DNA of 64,000 nt, from the NCBI GenBank assembly GCA_032622095.1, contig CP136062.1:226194578-226258577 (forward strand). Reading direction: 5' to 3'. Below, one piece after another: positions 31,276 through 41,901 of this stretch. The position numbers were made by a program, and so were the translations under genes. The notes beneath the pieces are model-generated. The model worked only from the letters and a program-made list of their open reading frames with translations, did no database searches and had not been told where the DNA came from. This DNA is from Siphonodentalium dalli (taxonomy: Eukaryota > Mollusca > Scaphopoda > Gadilida > Siphonodentaliidae). Within the stretch, counting starts at the first letter, position 1. The number at the start of each line of letters is the position of its first letter.

Positions 31276-31692
31276 ACAGTAATGCCCAAAATTATCGACT
31301 CCTTAACCACAGCAGAATTATGGGTAACTTTTCAGGATTTAGTCGGAAATATGGCTTGTTGCGAGTTTTGAACTCCTTGTAGATTTTTCCAAACAAATAA
31401 ACTTTGTAAGATCTTGTGAATAGGTCTGAAGTTTTTTGTCTAAATCCGTCTTGTAAGAATATAAAATGAGGGTCCTCCAAGTTGTCTACATTCAACGTTT
31501 CTACGTTTATGTTGAATCTTGTCAAAGAATTTACAATAGAATACGAGGATGGACTGCCTTTATGGAAGAGTTCCTTGTCTGCAGAAATGTCCTGAATAAT
31601 CGACCCCTAAACCACAGCAGAATTATGGGTAACTTTTCATGATTTAGTCGGAAATATGGCTTGTTGCCATTCATCGGAAAGCTCTCAGTGAG
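31276..31692. mobile_element. Two partial D arms around the coding fragment
   Basis: Left D arm 31,276-31,358 (TA-CAGTAATGCCCAAAATTATC to GGCTTGTTGC), the coding fragment, then another left-type D arm 31,583-31,692 beginning GAAATGTCCTGAATAATCGA and ending AAGCTCTCAGTGAG. The two arms are direct, not inverted, so two D insertions or a rearrangement flank the fragment. Confidence 0.72.
31359..31582 (-). pseudogene. Unidentified coding fragment, copy 2 of 3
   Basis: Minus strand. Keeps LTRFNINVETLNVDNLEDP, then after a shift YKVYLFGKIYKEFK. Compared with the other copies it has lost the segment around 'MEN' by a ~12-base deletion and has a one-base change of frame after EDP. Confidence 0.5.
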
Positions 31693-31983
31693 ATGTTCAT
31701 GGTCACTGTAATAGTTGATTCAATATTGATCTTTTTGAAGGTATATTTAGAATCTTTCCCATCTCAGTTAAATTATGGGCAAGTGAAAGTTTACCTGGAC
31801 ATAGGTCTATCCCAAAATGAGATTTTGTTTTAGAAAAACCCAACTTATGATTATATTATGGGTGCAATTACACCGTCTTCCGTATTGCGAGAGCAATTAA
31901 AGTGGTCTCGCTGTGTTTTCCTCGTGGGAAGGACTGGGATACTTATGCAATTCTGGTAAACTAATAAAACAATCTTTCTTGCT

Positions 31984-32173
31984 CAGTCCCCAAAACATAG
32001 AGGAAATGCAAGAAAGTGGTGAAATTAATTGATGGGTCACAAACCACACAAACACTGCTTGCCGACAACTTACAATAGCAGTCCCCAAAACATAGAGGAA
32101 ATGCAAGAAAGTGGTGAAATTAATTGATGGGTCACAAACCACACAAACACTGCTTGCCGACAACTTACAATAG
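31984..32173. repeat. 95-bp tandem duplication
   Basis: CAGTCCCCAAAACATAGAGG ... TGCTTGCCGACAACTTACAATAG appears twice, starting at 31,984 and 32,079, with no difference that I could find, so the duplication is recent. Confidence 0.9.
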
Positions 32174-32371
32174 CCATCAGACTTCTACTTGACGACTCAA
32201 TTTACCCAAATAAATGAACAGGGGGAGAAATGACAGCTTCAATTTGAAACGTCTAGGCTAGTAACTGATCGGTCTACAACTCTACGATAAAACATCTGGT
32301 TTTTATGTACTCACCGTGGCTGACCCCTGAAACGATAGAAAAGAACTTCAATTAATTAAGAGCTATTTCAT

Positions 32372-32770
32372 GTAAAGCAGACAACAAGAGGTGTGCACTC
32401 AGGTGCTAGCATACCCCCACCATGGCAAATTCAACCCGCATTATCCGTAAACCCAACAAAAAAGATTTTTAACTTTAAAGAAAAATTTGGATTAATAATC
32501 CCAAAATTTTCTAAGTAAAAATAAGTCGAAAATGAAGTGTAATGTTAGGAATTAGCATCATGCGGAGAGGCGGTCATAAGGAGATTGCAAACAAAAAATT
32601 ATTGAAATCGGTTCATAGTTGTTCGAGTTATGAGGTCGGACGGATGGACGGACACACGGAGGGAGAAAGTGTGACAGACAGACGCGGACACAAGGAAGGA
32701 GAAATTGTGATGGACAGATGCAGTCAATCCAGTATAACCCCCATTTTCTTCGAAAGTGGGGGTATAATTA
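32372..32770 (+). repeat. Dispersed repeat ending in GGACGG-type tail
   Basis: AAGAGGTGTGCACTCAGGTG start, AAATCGGTTCATAGTTGTTC, then GGTCGGACGGATGGACGGAC, CAGACAGACGCGG and CCCCCATTTTCTTCGAAAGT, GGGGGTATAATTA. A related tail occurs inverted at 47,395-47,545. I recall this general layout from mollusc genomes. Confidence 0.55.
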
Positions 32771-32788
32771 TGAAAATTGAATGGTATT

Positions 32789-33022
32789 TTAACCCTTCCG
32801 TGGCTGGAGCTTCCAGAAATTTTGCGAAAACCATGTGCCAATGCATTGTCTTTATATACAGGAGTCTCCGATAGGAACCTCGCATATATAAGAGAATATA
32901 TTGGCCTAACAATATTTACCTTGACCTCTTAAGCCAGTGCATTCTCTTAAATATATAAGAGAATGCTATGGCATAGGATCTTTAATGCTGCACCAGCGCA
33001 GCTCCCTTCATGAAAGGGTTAT
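32789..33022. mobile_element. Family A element, right TTAA mutated
   Basis: TTAA-CCCTTCCGTGGCTGGAGC at 32,789; first palindrome; second palindrome with its centre deleted (CTCTTAAATATATAAGAG); end CCCTTCATGAAAGGG-TTAT at 33,022. Confidence 0.85.
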
Positions 33023-33595
33023 AAATTCATAATAAAATAGTATCAAATAATGCGACATACCAGGCAAAATCCACATCTATGCACGCCATCTTGGTCCTAA
33101 TGAAGATACACTTGTTATCGAAAGTGCTAGACCATTTTTAGGATATTCAAGTGATTGCATGAGTACCTCCCGGGAGGATCATCCTCACCTAATTTTCTAT
33201 AAATTGACTATAATAGGTGAAACATCTATGGAGGACCCTGTCAGTCTAGAGAACTTGAATTAAATTCACATATCAATTTTGTTTCTTGAGCTGTGTCCGG
33301 GCAAAGAATACCTCAAAACTTATTGAAAGATTCTTTTGATCCTTGCTGTAAAGTTTTTGGTTCAACTTGTTGACTGAGTTTTGCAAATAAATTATGTCTT
33401 TGGGTAATATTCTTCTTACAGAAAAGGAATTTTTTTTCTTCGTCTTCTAACTGAAGACATGGAGAGCAAGTACTTTTGAGATAATGTTGGTTTTGGGAGT
33501 TTCTGTCTTTCCTTTTCTATGCCTAAATTATGAGCCCTGATCCTCGTCGCACTCAGGTGCCTGGTGAGAGATTTAAGTATCCCTAATGTTAAATA
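33023..33595. other. No recognisable gene
   Basis: Nothing identified on either strand. Confidence 0.5.
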
Positions 33596-33800
33596 AGTTT
33601 GAGTTTTGAAATCCTTGTAGATTTTTCAAACCAAATAAACTTTGTTATCCATTGTAACATCTTGTGAATAGGTCTCAAGTTTTTTGGGTCCTCCAAGTTG
33701 TCTACATTCAATGTTTCTACGTTTTTGTTGAATCTTGTCAAAGAAGAATTGACCATAGAATACCAGGATGGACTGCCTTTATGGAAAAGTTCCTTGTCTA
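33596..33800 (-). pseudogene. Unidentified coding fragment, copy 3 of 3
   Basis: Minus strand. Best-preserved upstream part: a continuous frame with DKELFHKGSPSWYSMVNSSL then TRFNKNVETLNVDNLEDP before a deletion shifts the frame. A D left arm starts directly at its 5' side (GTC-TA-CAGTAATGTCC), so D inserted at a TA within the fragment. Confidence 0.55.
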
Positions 33801-33802
33801 CA

Positions 33803-33906
33803 GTAATGTCCTAAATAATCGACCCCTAAACCACAGCAGAATTATGGGAAATTTTTCAGGATTTAGTCGGAAATATGGCTTGCTGCATTCATCAGAAAGT
33901 TCTCTA
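33803..33906. mobile_element. Family D left arm
   Basis: TA-CAGTAATGTCCTAAATAATC to TTCATCAGAAAGTTCTCTAG. The right arm is missing; the end abuts CTAGGCTGGTCACTGAT, similar to the end of repeat G. Confidence 0.8.
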
Positions 33907-35033
33907 GGCTGGTCACTGATTTATAGGATAGACCACTGGATGAGTGCCTGTGTTGATTAAAGAATTTTGTACAAGGAATGAAATGTGTAGGCAGCTTAAA
34001 ATGTTATTGAGACCTTTTCAATCAACACGTACAAACAATAAGCCAACACTTTCCGAGGACAGACTTAATAGGATTTCGAGGGATGGCACTGTGGTCTTAA
34101 TTGAATAGAGTCATATATAGTGTTATATCATTCGAAGGGGCTTGCGTAATGCACTAACATATCAGATTGCTTCATTATAAACCACTCATGTCGTCTGCTC
34201 AGACCTATCTGGGTTGTTAGGAAATTACCCCCCAAATTGAATTTATTTAAATTGGGTTACTTGATCAATTCCTCTATGGGTAGATAAACAGTGGTTTATG
34301 AAGGAAAAAAATCAATGGACAACGAACCTTGTGATTATCTCTAAAAGTGCAGACCCGATTTTAAAAGGTGAGATGGGTCCTAACTGGTATTATACACAAT
34401 AAGATGCTTATCTGGAGTAATTTCCACACAGACAAGTTCCTGGGTTGGGTTTGGCCATGTACTACTTAATATAAGCATCTTTGCAGTCACTCTACCCACA
34501 TTCTTCTATGTGAGTCAAATAATGTTTTCCGAAAACAAAAAATCGAATGCATATCTTCAAATGTTCGATTAAAATGTCAGACTACCATTTTCTCATTGAA
34601 AGCACCCAGAATTTGTCAATATAATTTATGTATGATAGTAATTCAAGTTGAATATTGTCACTAAAACACACAGTCTGATTTGTCGTGACTCGCTTACTTT
34701 AGTTTTCGATTCACCAGCATCGGCCGCTGCATCAGTAAAGTAATACACCCACGCCAATTTTGGCTCTCTGTTTGACTAAGATGACATATTATATCATATC
34801 ACACCTGATGAGTACCATATGTTACCTGTAGTTATCTGTGTGTCAGGTGGGCATACTCTTGGATTAATGTCAGGTATCAAAATGTGGATAATACTGTATA
34901 TCCAATGTTACATAGGGGGGGGGGGGGGGGTGTGGCATGTAGCACAGAGGGAAATTCAGAAGTCACAGGGCAGACAGCCCCACCTAGCATTATTATAAAA
35001 TACATAGCAACGAGAACAAAATTACATGATTCG
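33907..35033. other. No recognisable gene (1.1 kb)
   Basis: Only a 17-base G run near 34,914-34,930 stands out. A short palindromic region surrounds 'TATTATATCATATCA' (34,788). Confidence 0.5.
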
Positions 35034-35293
35034 TTGACCCTTCCATGACTGGAACTTCCTGAAATTTTGCGAAAACCCTGTGCCAATGCATTCTCTTATA
35101 TATGCGAGTCTCCCATAAGGAGCCTCACATATATAAGAGAATGCATTGGCCTAACAATCTTGACCTTGTAAGCCAGGGCATTCTCTTATATATGGGAAGC
35201 TCCCTATGGGAGTCTCGCATATATATGAGATTGCACTGGCACAGGATCATTAATACTGCACCAGGACAGCTAGCTCCTGTCATGAAAGGTTGA
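35034..35293. mobile_element. Family A element flanked by TTGA
   Basis: TTGA-CCCTTCCATGACTGGAAC at 35,034 and GTCATGAAAGG-TTGA at 35,290-35,293. Both flanks are TTGA rather than TTAA. Two palindromes, 260 bp. Confidence 0.86.
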
Positions 35294-35525
35294 ACTATAT
35301 TACTTAGGAAATAGAGAACTATGTTCTTATCATAGCACATCAAATATACAGCACATAGAGAAGAAACCATTTCTCTTTTAGAGATCACAAGGAACCCTGA
35401 TCAATTAGCGCCTGAAGGAAGCCTCGTCAATTACCGCCACCATATATCCGATTTATTGTCAAGTTATTTCCTGAATTAGTCAGCATGATCATTATCATAA
35501 AGTTATGATTCTACAGGCTGATCTA

Positions 35526-35880
35526 CAGTAATGCCCTAAATAATACTACTTAATTAACCCTTTGAGTGCCAGGGGCCGATATTATCGGCCCTAAACCTAC
35601 CCAATAAGTCTGTTAAAGAATATAATAAAATATATTAAAATTGTAAAAAATTGTAAAAAAAAAATTAAAAAAATTAATTGTTAAGCCAATGCATTCTCTT
35701 ATATATGCGAGGCGATCTATGGTCGACTCGCATATATAAGAGAATGCATTGGCACAGGGTATATGGGTTGATACAAAAATCGAACCTGGCACTCAAAGGG
35801 TTAACCACAGCAGAAGTATGGGTAATTTTTCAGGATTTAGTCGGAAATATGGCTTGTTGCCATTCATCGGAAAGCTCTAA
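35526..35880. mobile_element. Family D left arm carrying a family B insertion
   Basis: TA-CAGTAATGCCCTAAATAATA at 35,526, interrupted at its TTAA by family B (35,554-35,804), and resumed at CCACAGCAGAAGTATGGGTA to CATCGGAAAGCTCTAACTGA. The right arm is absent. Confidence 0.85.
35554..35804. mobile_element. Family B TTAA element, complete
   Basis: TTAA-CCCTTTGAGTGCCAGGGG at 35,554, GGCCGATATTATCGGCC hairpin, A-rich spacer, one shared palindrome (35,687-35,752), CAGGGTATATGGGTTGATAC, CCTGGCACTCAAAGGG-TTAA at 35,801-35,804. Confidence 0.9.
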
Positions 35881-36169
35881 CTGATTATCAAGATAATCCT
35901 TGTTATCTCAGTACAGGTAGTACTTTTATCTGTAGAACTTTTGCTGTTTGCTGACTTCCACAGTGCAACATTAAGACAATGTCTCCAGCAGTTGTTTCAA
36001 TTTTGCACAAAACTTCGGCAAACTGAAATTTGCCTAGGCTAAATAAATAATAGCCATTTTCCTTGACTCAGCCGATAGCCTACGCTAATTAGCAGGGCTG
36101 AAGAGTTAATGGAATAGCCCGAAGGCAAAAGATGGAACACTTTTCTTGCAAAACAGTTTAATTTAAGCC

Positions 36170-36345
36170 TTTAACGAGTAGTTATCCAATAGGAAATGTT
36201 CAGATAATATATAATGAACTTATTATTTTAACATATATCCCTCAATAAATATGGCTCATTCTGCACTTTTATTTATCTGTCGTTTGCTTAACATCCCTCC
36301 ATATCAATAATAGACCATCCGTATGTACACTTAGTGCAGAAAGGG
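36170..36345 (+). repeat. Single-unit copy of the 14.1-kb dispersed repeat
   Basis: AACGAGTAGTTATCCAATAG then GAAATGTTCAGATAATA, then TTATTTTAACATATATCCCT, CAATAAATA, CAATAATAGACCATCCGTAT. Same layout as 14,400-14,590 with one repeat unit instead of five. Confidence 0.8.
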
Positions 36346-36384
36346 TTGATGTTAAACCAGAAATAAAATAATTTTTCGGACTTT

Positions 36385-36745
36385 CCAAATTTTGAGATTG
36401 AAATGGCCTGGAAAATTTCAAACCATGGAGGTGTTGGGTTATACATTTCCATCAGTTGGATTTTTTGGGATTGAAATGGCCTGGAAAATTGCAAACAATG
36501 TGGGTGTTGGGTTAACCCTTTCAGTGCCAAGTCCGATTTTTGTATCAACCCATATTTCCTTGATCATTTTTCAAATTTATTGATTATAATAATGTGATAC
36601 ATTGGTGGAAAGAGCTCTAATGTATCACATTATTATAATCAATAAATTAGAAAAATGATCAAGGAAATATGGGTTGATACAAAAATCGGACTTGGCACTG
36701 AAAGGGTTAAACATTTCCATCAGTTGGATTTAAGCGTAGGTACCA
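36385..36745 (+). repeat. ~88-bp tandem repeat interrupted by a family B hairpin
   Basis: GAGATTGAAATGGCCTGGAA ... GTGTTGGGTTATACATTTCC ... and again GGGATTGAAATGGCCTGGAA ... GTGTTGGG, with the family B' element at 36,512-36,710 at the place where the first unit reads GGGTTATACATTTCC. Confidence 0.8.
36512..36710. mobile_element. Family B' TTAA element, long hairpin without the shared core
   Basis: TTAA-CCCTTTCAGTGCCAAGTC ... GACTTGGCACTGAAAGGG-TTAA. Arms of ~90 bp pair almost perfectly (TTTTTGTATCAACCCATATT; AATCAATAAATT) around GGTGGAAAGAGCTC. It has the family B termini and the subterminal TATCAACCCATAT but no ATTCTCTTATATATGCG palindrome. The adjacent tandem unit gives the empty site. 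Confidence 0.9.
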
Positions 36746-37017
36746 GTTGGAAAATTCCAATCCTCTGGCGACGTCCCTGCAGGCTTGTATCAGCATTCAG
36801 AATGTACCAGAACTCATAGGGAATCACTCATATTTTATATTGTATTCACACCGTAGTCAGCAAAGGGATCCCAGATGAAAAGAGTAAATGGGTGTTGATT
36901 ATTGATGGACATAGAAAAATACAACAATATCTGATGATAAACCACAAAGGATTATAATTTTTGAGAGCAATGCAATCACATCTGTGAATATTAGACTCAC
37001 AACAACACTCAGTGATC

Positions 37018-37470
37018 AAGCCTGAGTTTGCAAAATGAGGTCCCCAGAGGGTGAATTTAGTGACGCTATCCCACATAGTGGGCTAGCTAGCATCACCAAA
37101 TTCACCCTCTGGGGACCTCATTCTGCATGGCTTCATCTGCTATGGGGAGACATAGACAGACTCAGAATAAAGTTCCCAAAAGGTGAATATTGTGATGTAC
37201 ACCCATTGGGAACCTCGATTATGCAATGTGTCGTCTGCCAATTTGGGGATATAGAGAAACTAAACTAAAAAAAAATAGAATCTACGTGAAGAAGTTTCTA
37301 TAGAAATTTGAAAATAAAGAAACTTTCCAGAGAAGATTAGGCCTAAAGCAGAATGAGGTCCCCAGTGGGTGAATTTATTGATGTTAGCCCACTATGCAGG
37401 ATAGCGTCACTAAATTCACCCTCTGGGGACCTCATTCTGCAAATGACATACACACTAAACTCAGGCTTGT
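37018..37470. mobile_element. Family E element, complete (first subfamily)
   Basis: CAAGCCTGAGTTTGCAAAAT start, first hairpin 37,037-37,128 (with a duplicated CTAG), middle with CCCATTGGGAACCTCGATTA, second hairpin 37,350-37,440, end CATACACACTAAACTCAGGC. Confidence 0.87.
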
Positions 37471-37564
37471 CAGTGATCAATGCATTCTGTCAATTTATAT
37501 CTGAAACTGAATTGACAACCAATTTCAAGAGTGCTCAGTACCATCATTCATAATGTTGAATCAA

Positions 37565-39138
37565 ATATTGCATTATCATAGGTGGTGGAAGGCATGGATT
37601 ATCATAGGTGGTGGAAGGCGTGGGTTATCATAGGTGGTAGAAGGCATGGATTATCATAGGTGGTGGAAGGCATGGATTATCATAGGTGGTGGAAGGCATG
37701 GATTATCATAGGTGGTGGAAGGCGTGGGTTATCATAGGTGGTGGAAGGCATGGATTACCATAGGTGGTGGAAGGCATGGATTATCATAGGTGGTGGAAGG
37801 CATGGATTATCATAGGTGGTGGAAGGCATGGATTATCATAGGTGGTGGAAGGCATGGATTACCATAGGTGGTGGAAGGCATGGATTATCATAGGTGGTAG
37901 AAGGCGTGGGTTATCATAGGTGGTGGAAGGCGTGGGTTATCATAGGTGGTGGAAGGCGTGGGTTATCATAGGTGGTGGAAGGCGTGGATTATCATAGGTG
38001 GTGGAAGGCATGGATTATCATAGGTGGTGGAGGGCATGGATTATCATAGGTGGTGGAATTAAGGCATGGATTATCATAGGTGGTGGAAGGCATGGATGGA
38101 TTATCATAGGTGGTGGAAAGCATGGATTATCATAGGTGGTGGAAGGCATGGATTATCATAGGTGGTAGAAGGCGTGGGTTATCATAGGTGGTAGAAGGCG
38201 TGGATTATCATAGGTGGTGGAGGGCATGGATTATCGTAGGTGGTGGAAGGCATGGATTATCATAGGTGGTAGAAGGCGTGGGTTATCATAGGTGGTAGAA
38301 GGCGTGGATTATCATAGGTGGTGGAGGGCATGGATTATCGTAGGTGGTGGAAGGCATGGATTATCATAGGTGGTAGAAGGCGTGGGTTATCATAGGTGGT
38401 GGAAGGCATGGATTATCATAGGTGGTGGAAGGCATGGATTATCATAGGTGGTGGAAGGCATGGATTATCATAGGTGGTGGAAGGCATGGATTATCATAGG
38501 TGGTGGAAGACATGGATTATCATAGGTGGTGGAAGGCATGGATTATCATAGGTGGTGGAAGGCATGGATTATCATAGGTGGTAGAAGGCGTGGATTATCA
38601 TAGGTGGTAGAAGGCATGGATTATCATAGGTGGTGGAAGGCATGGATTATCGTAGGTGGTGGAAGGCATGGATTATCATAGGTGGTGGAAGGCATGGATT
38701 ATCATAGGTGGTGGAAGGCATGGATTATCATAGGTGGTGGAGGGCATGGATTATCGTAGGTGGTGGAAGGCATGGATTATCATAGGTGGTAGAAGGCGTG
38801 GGTTATCATAGGTGGTGGAAGGCATGGATTATCATAGGTGGTGGAAGGCATGGATTATCATAGGTGGTGGAAGGCATGGATTATCATAGGTGGTGGAAGG
38901 CATGGATTATCATAGGTGGTGGAAGACATGGATTATCATAGGTGGTGGAAGGCATGGATTATCATAGGTGGTGGAAGGCATGGATTATCATAGGTGGTAG
39001 AAGGCGTGGATTATCATAGGTGGTAGAAGGCATGGATTATCATAGGTGGTGGAAGGCATGGATTATCGTAGGTGGTGGAAGGCATGGATTATCATAGGTG
39101 GTGGAAGGCATGGATTATCATAGGTGGTGGAAGGCATC
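37565..39138. repeat. 26-bp satellite, about 60 copies, with higher-order structure
   Basis: Unit GGATTATCATAGGTGGTGGA then AGGCAT. Variants (GTAGAAGGCGTGG, GAGGGCATGG, TTATCGTAGG, GAAGACATGG) recur in fixed order. A 16-unit block of 416 bp is present twice (about 38,313-38,728 and 38,729-39,138; the GAAGACATGG marker is at 38,505 and 38,921). A 104-bp four-unit block is repeated just upstream (markers at 38,221 and 38,325). One unit has an insertion (GGAATTAAGG). Confidence 0.95.
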
Positions 39139-39328
39139 ACTCCTTTGTTTACATCAGAAATAACTAAATGTGTTTCATGTAGTTTATGAAGTACATGTAT
39201 AAGACAGGTTTAGCTAGGTACTCTTCGAATTTAAACCGTGTAAGTTCATATATACCATGAGATTTAAATGGGGAAAATCTACTTTTGCAAAACGGTTTCA
39301 AGAAAAGGAGATGTTTTGTTGTGGAAAT

Positions 39329-39802
39329 TTAAAGGTGCTCAGTCCGATCAGAGGGTCCCCATGTCATCAAAATACAACAACAACAACAACAACAACAACA
39401 ACATTTCTTTAAAATACACTTTAGTTATCAGAATCGATTAATTGCAACAAAATAATGCTAACCACTGTCAACTATGGTATCAAATTTCCCAAAACCTGTT
39501 ATTTATCAACATTTTGTTCAATGAAATATGGCTGTATATTATCACTTGAGTATTCACAAAATTTGGCCATATTACCACTTGTTTTTAGAGTTATCCATCT
39601 TCATCTGCAATTTTGACCGAGACAATCTGTTTGACCGCTTGTTTCTGGGCCACAAATAATTGAAATAATAAACTTCAAAAATCAATATCTGATCACTCTG
39701 AGGTTTGATGGGTGAGTTCCTCGACTCGAATCAAATATTTTTTATCCCCGAAGCCAAAGAAAAAGTAATTAAGGAGTGTTAAATCGGATTGAGTACCTTT
39801 AA
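39329..39802. mobile_element. Family F element
   Basis: TTAA-AGGTGCTCAGTCCGATCAG at 39,329, CAA microsatellite (39,377-39,402), ATTGAACAAAATGTTGATAA-type middle, and the inverted end ATCGGATTGAGTACCT-TTAA at 39,799-39,802. Its last bases are the target of the hAT-like element that follows. Confidence 0.82.
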
Positions 39803-40789
39803 GTTAGGGTCCTGGGAATATTCGATATTCGATTCGAAAGTCAAATTCGATTCGAATTCGAATCGAAATTTCCAACTCGAAATTTCAAATATTCCCTAAA
39901 ATTATGAATATGTGCGCTTTATAATTCTTATTGTACATCACGAATGTACGCATGCTATTAAATATATTTATGGCCAGTAATTAGCCACCAGATTAGGAGC
40001 ACTAAATACGTCTGAATTCTAGCTTTGAACATGGTTGCCGTTGCACCGACAACGCACGTAAATTATAATAACTATGAGACTGAGCAACTGCTAGCGTTAT
40101 CCACCGACTGTCTATCTCAGGTTCCGCGTTATTTGTATGTGACATCGTTGATGATGTAAACTTCACGTGTTTCAGGGGTCGAAAAGTGCATGTTGGTGGA
40201 GTTTTCTTTTGAAGTTGACTGTCAGTTTCGGAGCGTTTCTTTGGCAATTGACAATAAGTCGTCCGTTATTCATGTTTATTTAAAACATGATAAGCTTCTC
40301 AGGCAGTGCAAGAACTTACACGTGTGATGAATTCAACATGGTGTATAAATCGCAAGCATCTGGGACAACGACCCATCTATGGAATCATCAGTTCCAGAAG
40401 CACCCAGTACTACATAAACAGGCTACCCTGCGACTGTTGTTGCATCTTCAAGTTTACAACAACGGGTATTTCCGAATGCCCATTTGCAATTTTGCATGTA
40501 CATGCAAACTGTACAAACTTTAGTGATTTTAGTTCCGATAGGCCGGTTATATATTAATCGTCGTGACGTCCGCATGGACGTTTTGATCTGTTTTTTTTTC
40601 TTCTTGACAATAATCAATTGATGTTAATAGTATCGCGATCGACGGTTGATCGCCACATAAGTTATGATGGAACTTCATGGAACTTCATAGAACGTTTCAA
40701 ACATCATCTAATCGTTGGCAAAACATGCCTAATATCGATATTCAAAATCGATATTCAAAATCTCCAATTCGCAGGACCCTACTTTAAGT
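39797..40789. mobile_element. hAT-like element with BED-finger remnant, 8-bp target duplication
   Basis: Element 39,805-40,781 (977 bp) runs from TAGGGTCCTGGGAATATTCG to CCAATTCGCAGGACCCTA. It is flanked by CTTTAAGT at 39,797-39,804 and 40,782-40,789. Subterminal repeats of ATTCGATTCGAA / ATCGATATTCAAAATCG. TAGGG-type ends plus 8 bp of duplication are hAT-like. Confidence 0.9.
40287..40430 (+). pseudogene. Decayed BED-type zinc-finger fragment
   Basis: Plus-strand residues TCDEFNMVYKSQ then SGTTTHLWNHQFQKHP. SGTTTHLWNH..KHP is the characteristic second half of a BED finger, found at the N-terminus of many hAT transposases and ZBED proteins. The first Cys is present (TCDEF) but its partner at the CxxC position is Phe, and the expected upstream aromatic part is only traceable out of frame (40,176-40,215). 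The frame ends at 40,523 without any hAT catalytic region. It is therefore a remnant of a deleted transposase. Confidence 0.55.
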
Positions 40790-41279
40790 ATGTACTGCGT
40801 GACCCAGAGAACACAAATATGTCAGCCACATTGAAAATTAAACTCAAATTCTGCACAAATTCCAAGACACTTATTAAACTTTGATTAAATAATTCAATTA
40901 CTCACTGATAGCGAGTTTCTTCTACACCTGTTGGGGTGATGTCCTTAATCTGTTTTATACACCTGTCCGTTCCCATACCTGCACCAATTAACCGCGATTA
41001 AGTGTATTAGTCTATTGGAAAACAGTTAAAATAGTTCTCTTAATGACTGGGCTGAACAGTTCAGCGTTAAGTGCAGTTGAAATTTGAGGTTGATCGATTT
41101 CCATGGAAACATATATTCATCCATAATTGTTAGCCTACTTTTAACATGAGTTCAGATGAGTGCCTTGTCTCCTTACTCCATGGTCTGTTGTGATGGCACA
41201 ATCACGCATCTCAATTGAATTAGCTTTAACATTCACACAGGTGCACCGTCCTGCTTTCTTGTTATTTCACTTACCTTGA
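40790..41279. other. No recognisable gene
   Basis: Nothing identified. Confidence 0.5.
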
Positions 41280-41705
41280 ATAAAGCGGAATACTCCAGAA
41301 TATTATAGAATATTCCTGCTTTATTCAAGTTCGTTATTCAAGTCTAAAATTTATTCCTGGTAATATACATGAATAAACCGGAATTGTGAGAAACAATGTA
41401 AAATCAGTGAAATTTTCAAATTCTTTATCTAGAATAAACATGAATAAACATGAATTCACAAGAATGTTTTGTGACTTGGAATAAATTAGAGAAGAATAAC
41501 CATGAATAATCTGGAATATTTCCAGTAGCAGACAAATAATAATAATGAATAAACAGTAATTTAGTTAATTTACAGATTTTATAACAAATTAAAACAGAAT
41601 AACATTGAATCTGTATTATTCTAGAATATTTCAGTTTATTCATGGTGACATATACCATTCTAGAATATTCTTGATTTACTCTAGAATATTTTCCTGGGAT
41701 AATGC
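41280..41705. repeat. Degenerate GAATAA / GAATATTC-rich region
   Basis: Many ATGAATAAAC-like words and several inverted GAA/TTC clusters: TTCTAGAATATTC at 41,662, TTCTAGAATATTTC at 41,620, AGAATATTATAGAATATTCC near 41,295. Looks like an old short-period tandem repeat. The TTCnnGAAnnTTC spacing equals a heat-shock-element consensus, but the region is repetitive. Confidence 0.55.
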
Positions 41706-41901
41706 ATGAATATTTTGAAATAATTCATGGTCAGAATTACAGGGTAGCATTCACAAAGGTGCACTCTCTTATAATATATTGCTTTTTCATAACTATCTGG
41801 ACAACTTTTACCTACAATAATACTGGTCAGTATTTCACTATTTTTTTACCCATTCACAGTTATTTTTTTATTATATTTTATCACTACAAAATTACTTTTA
41901 A

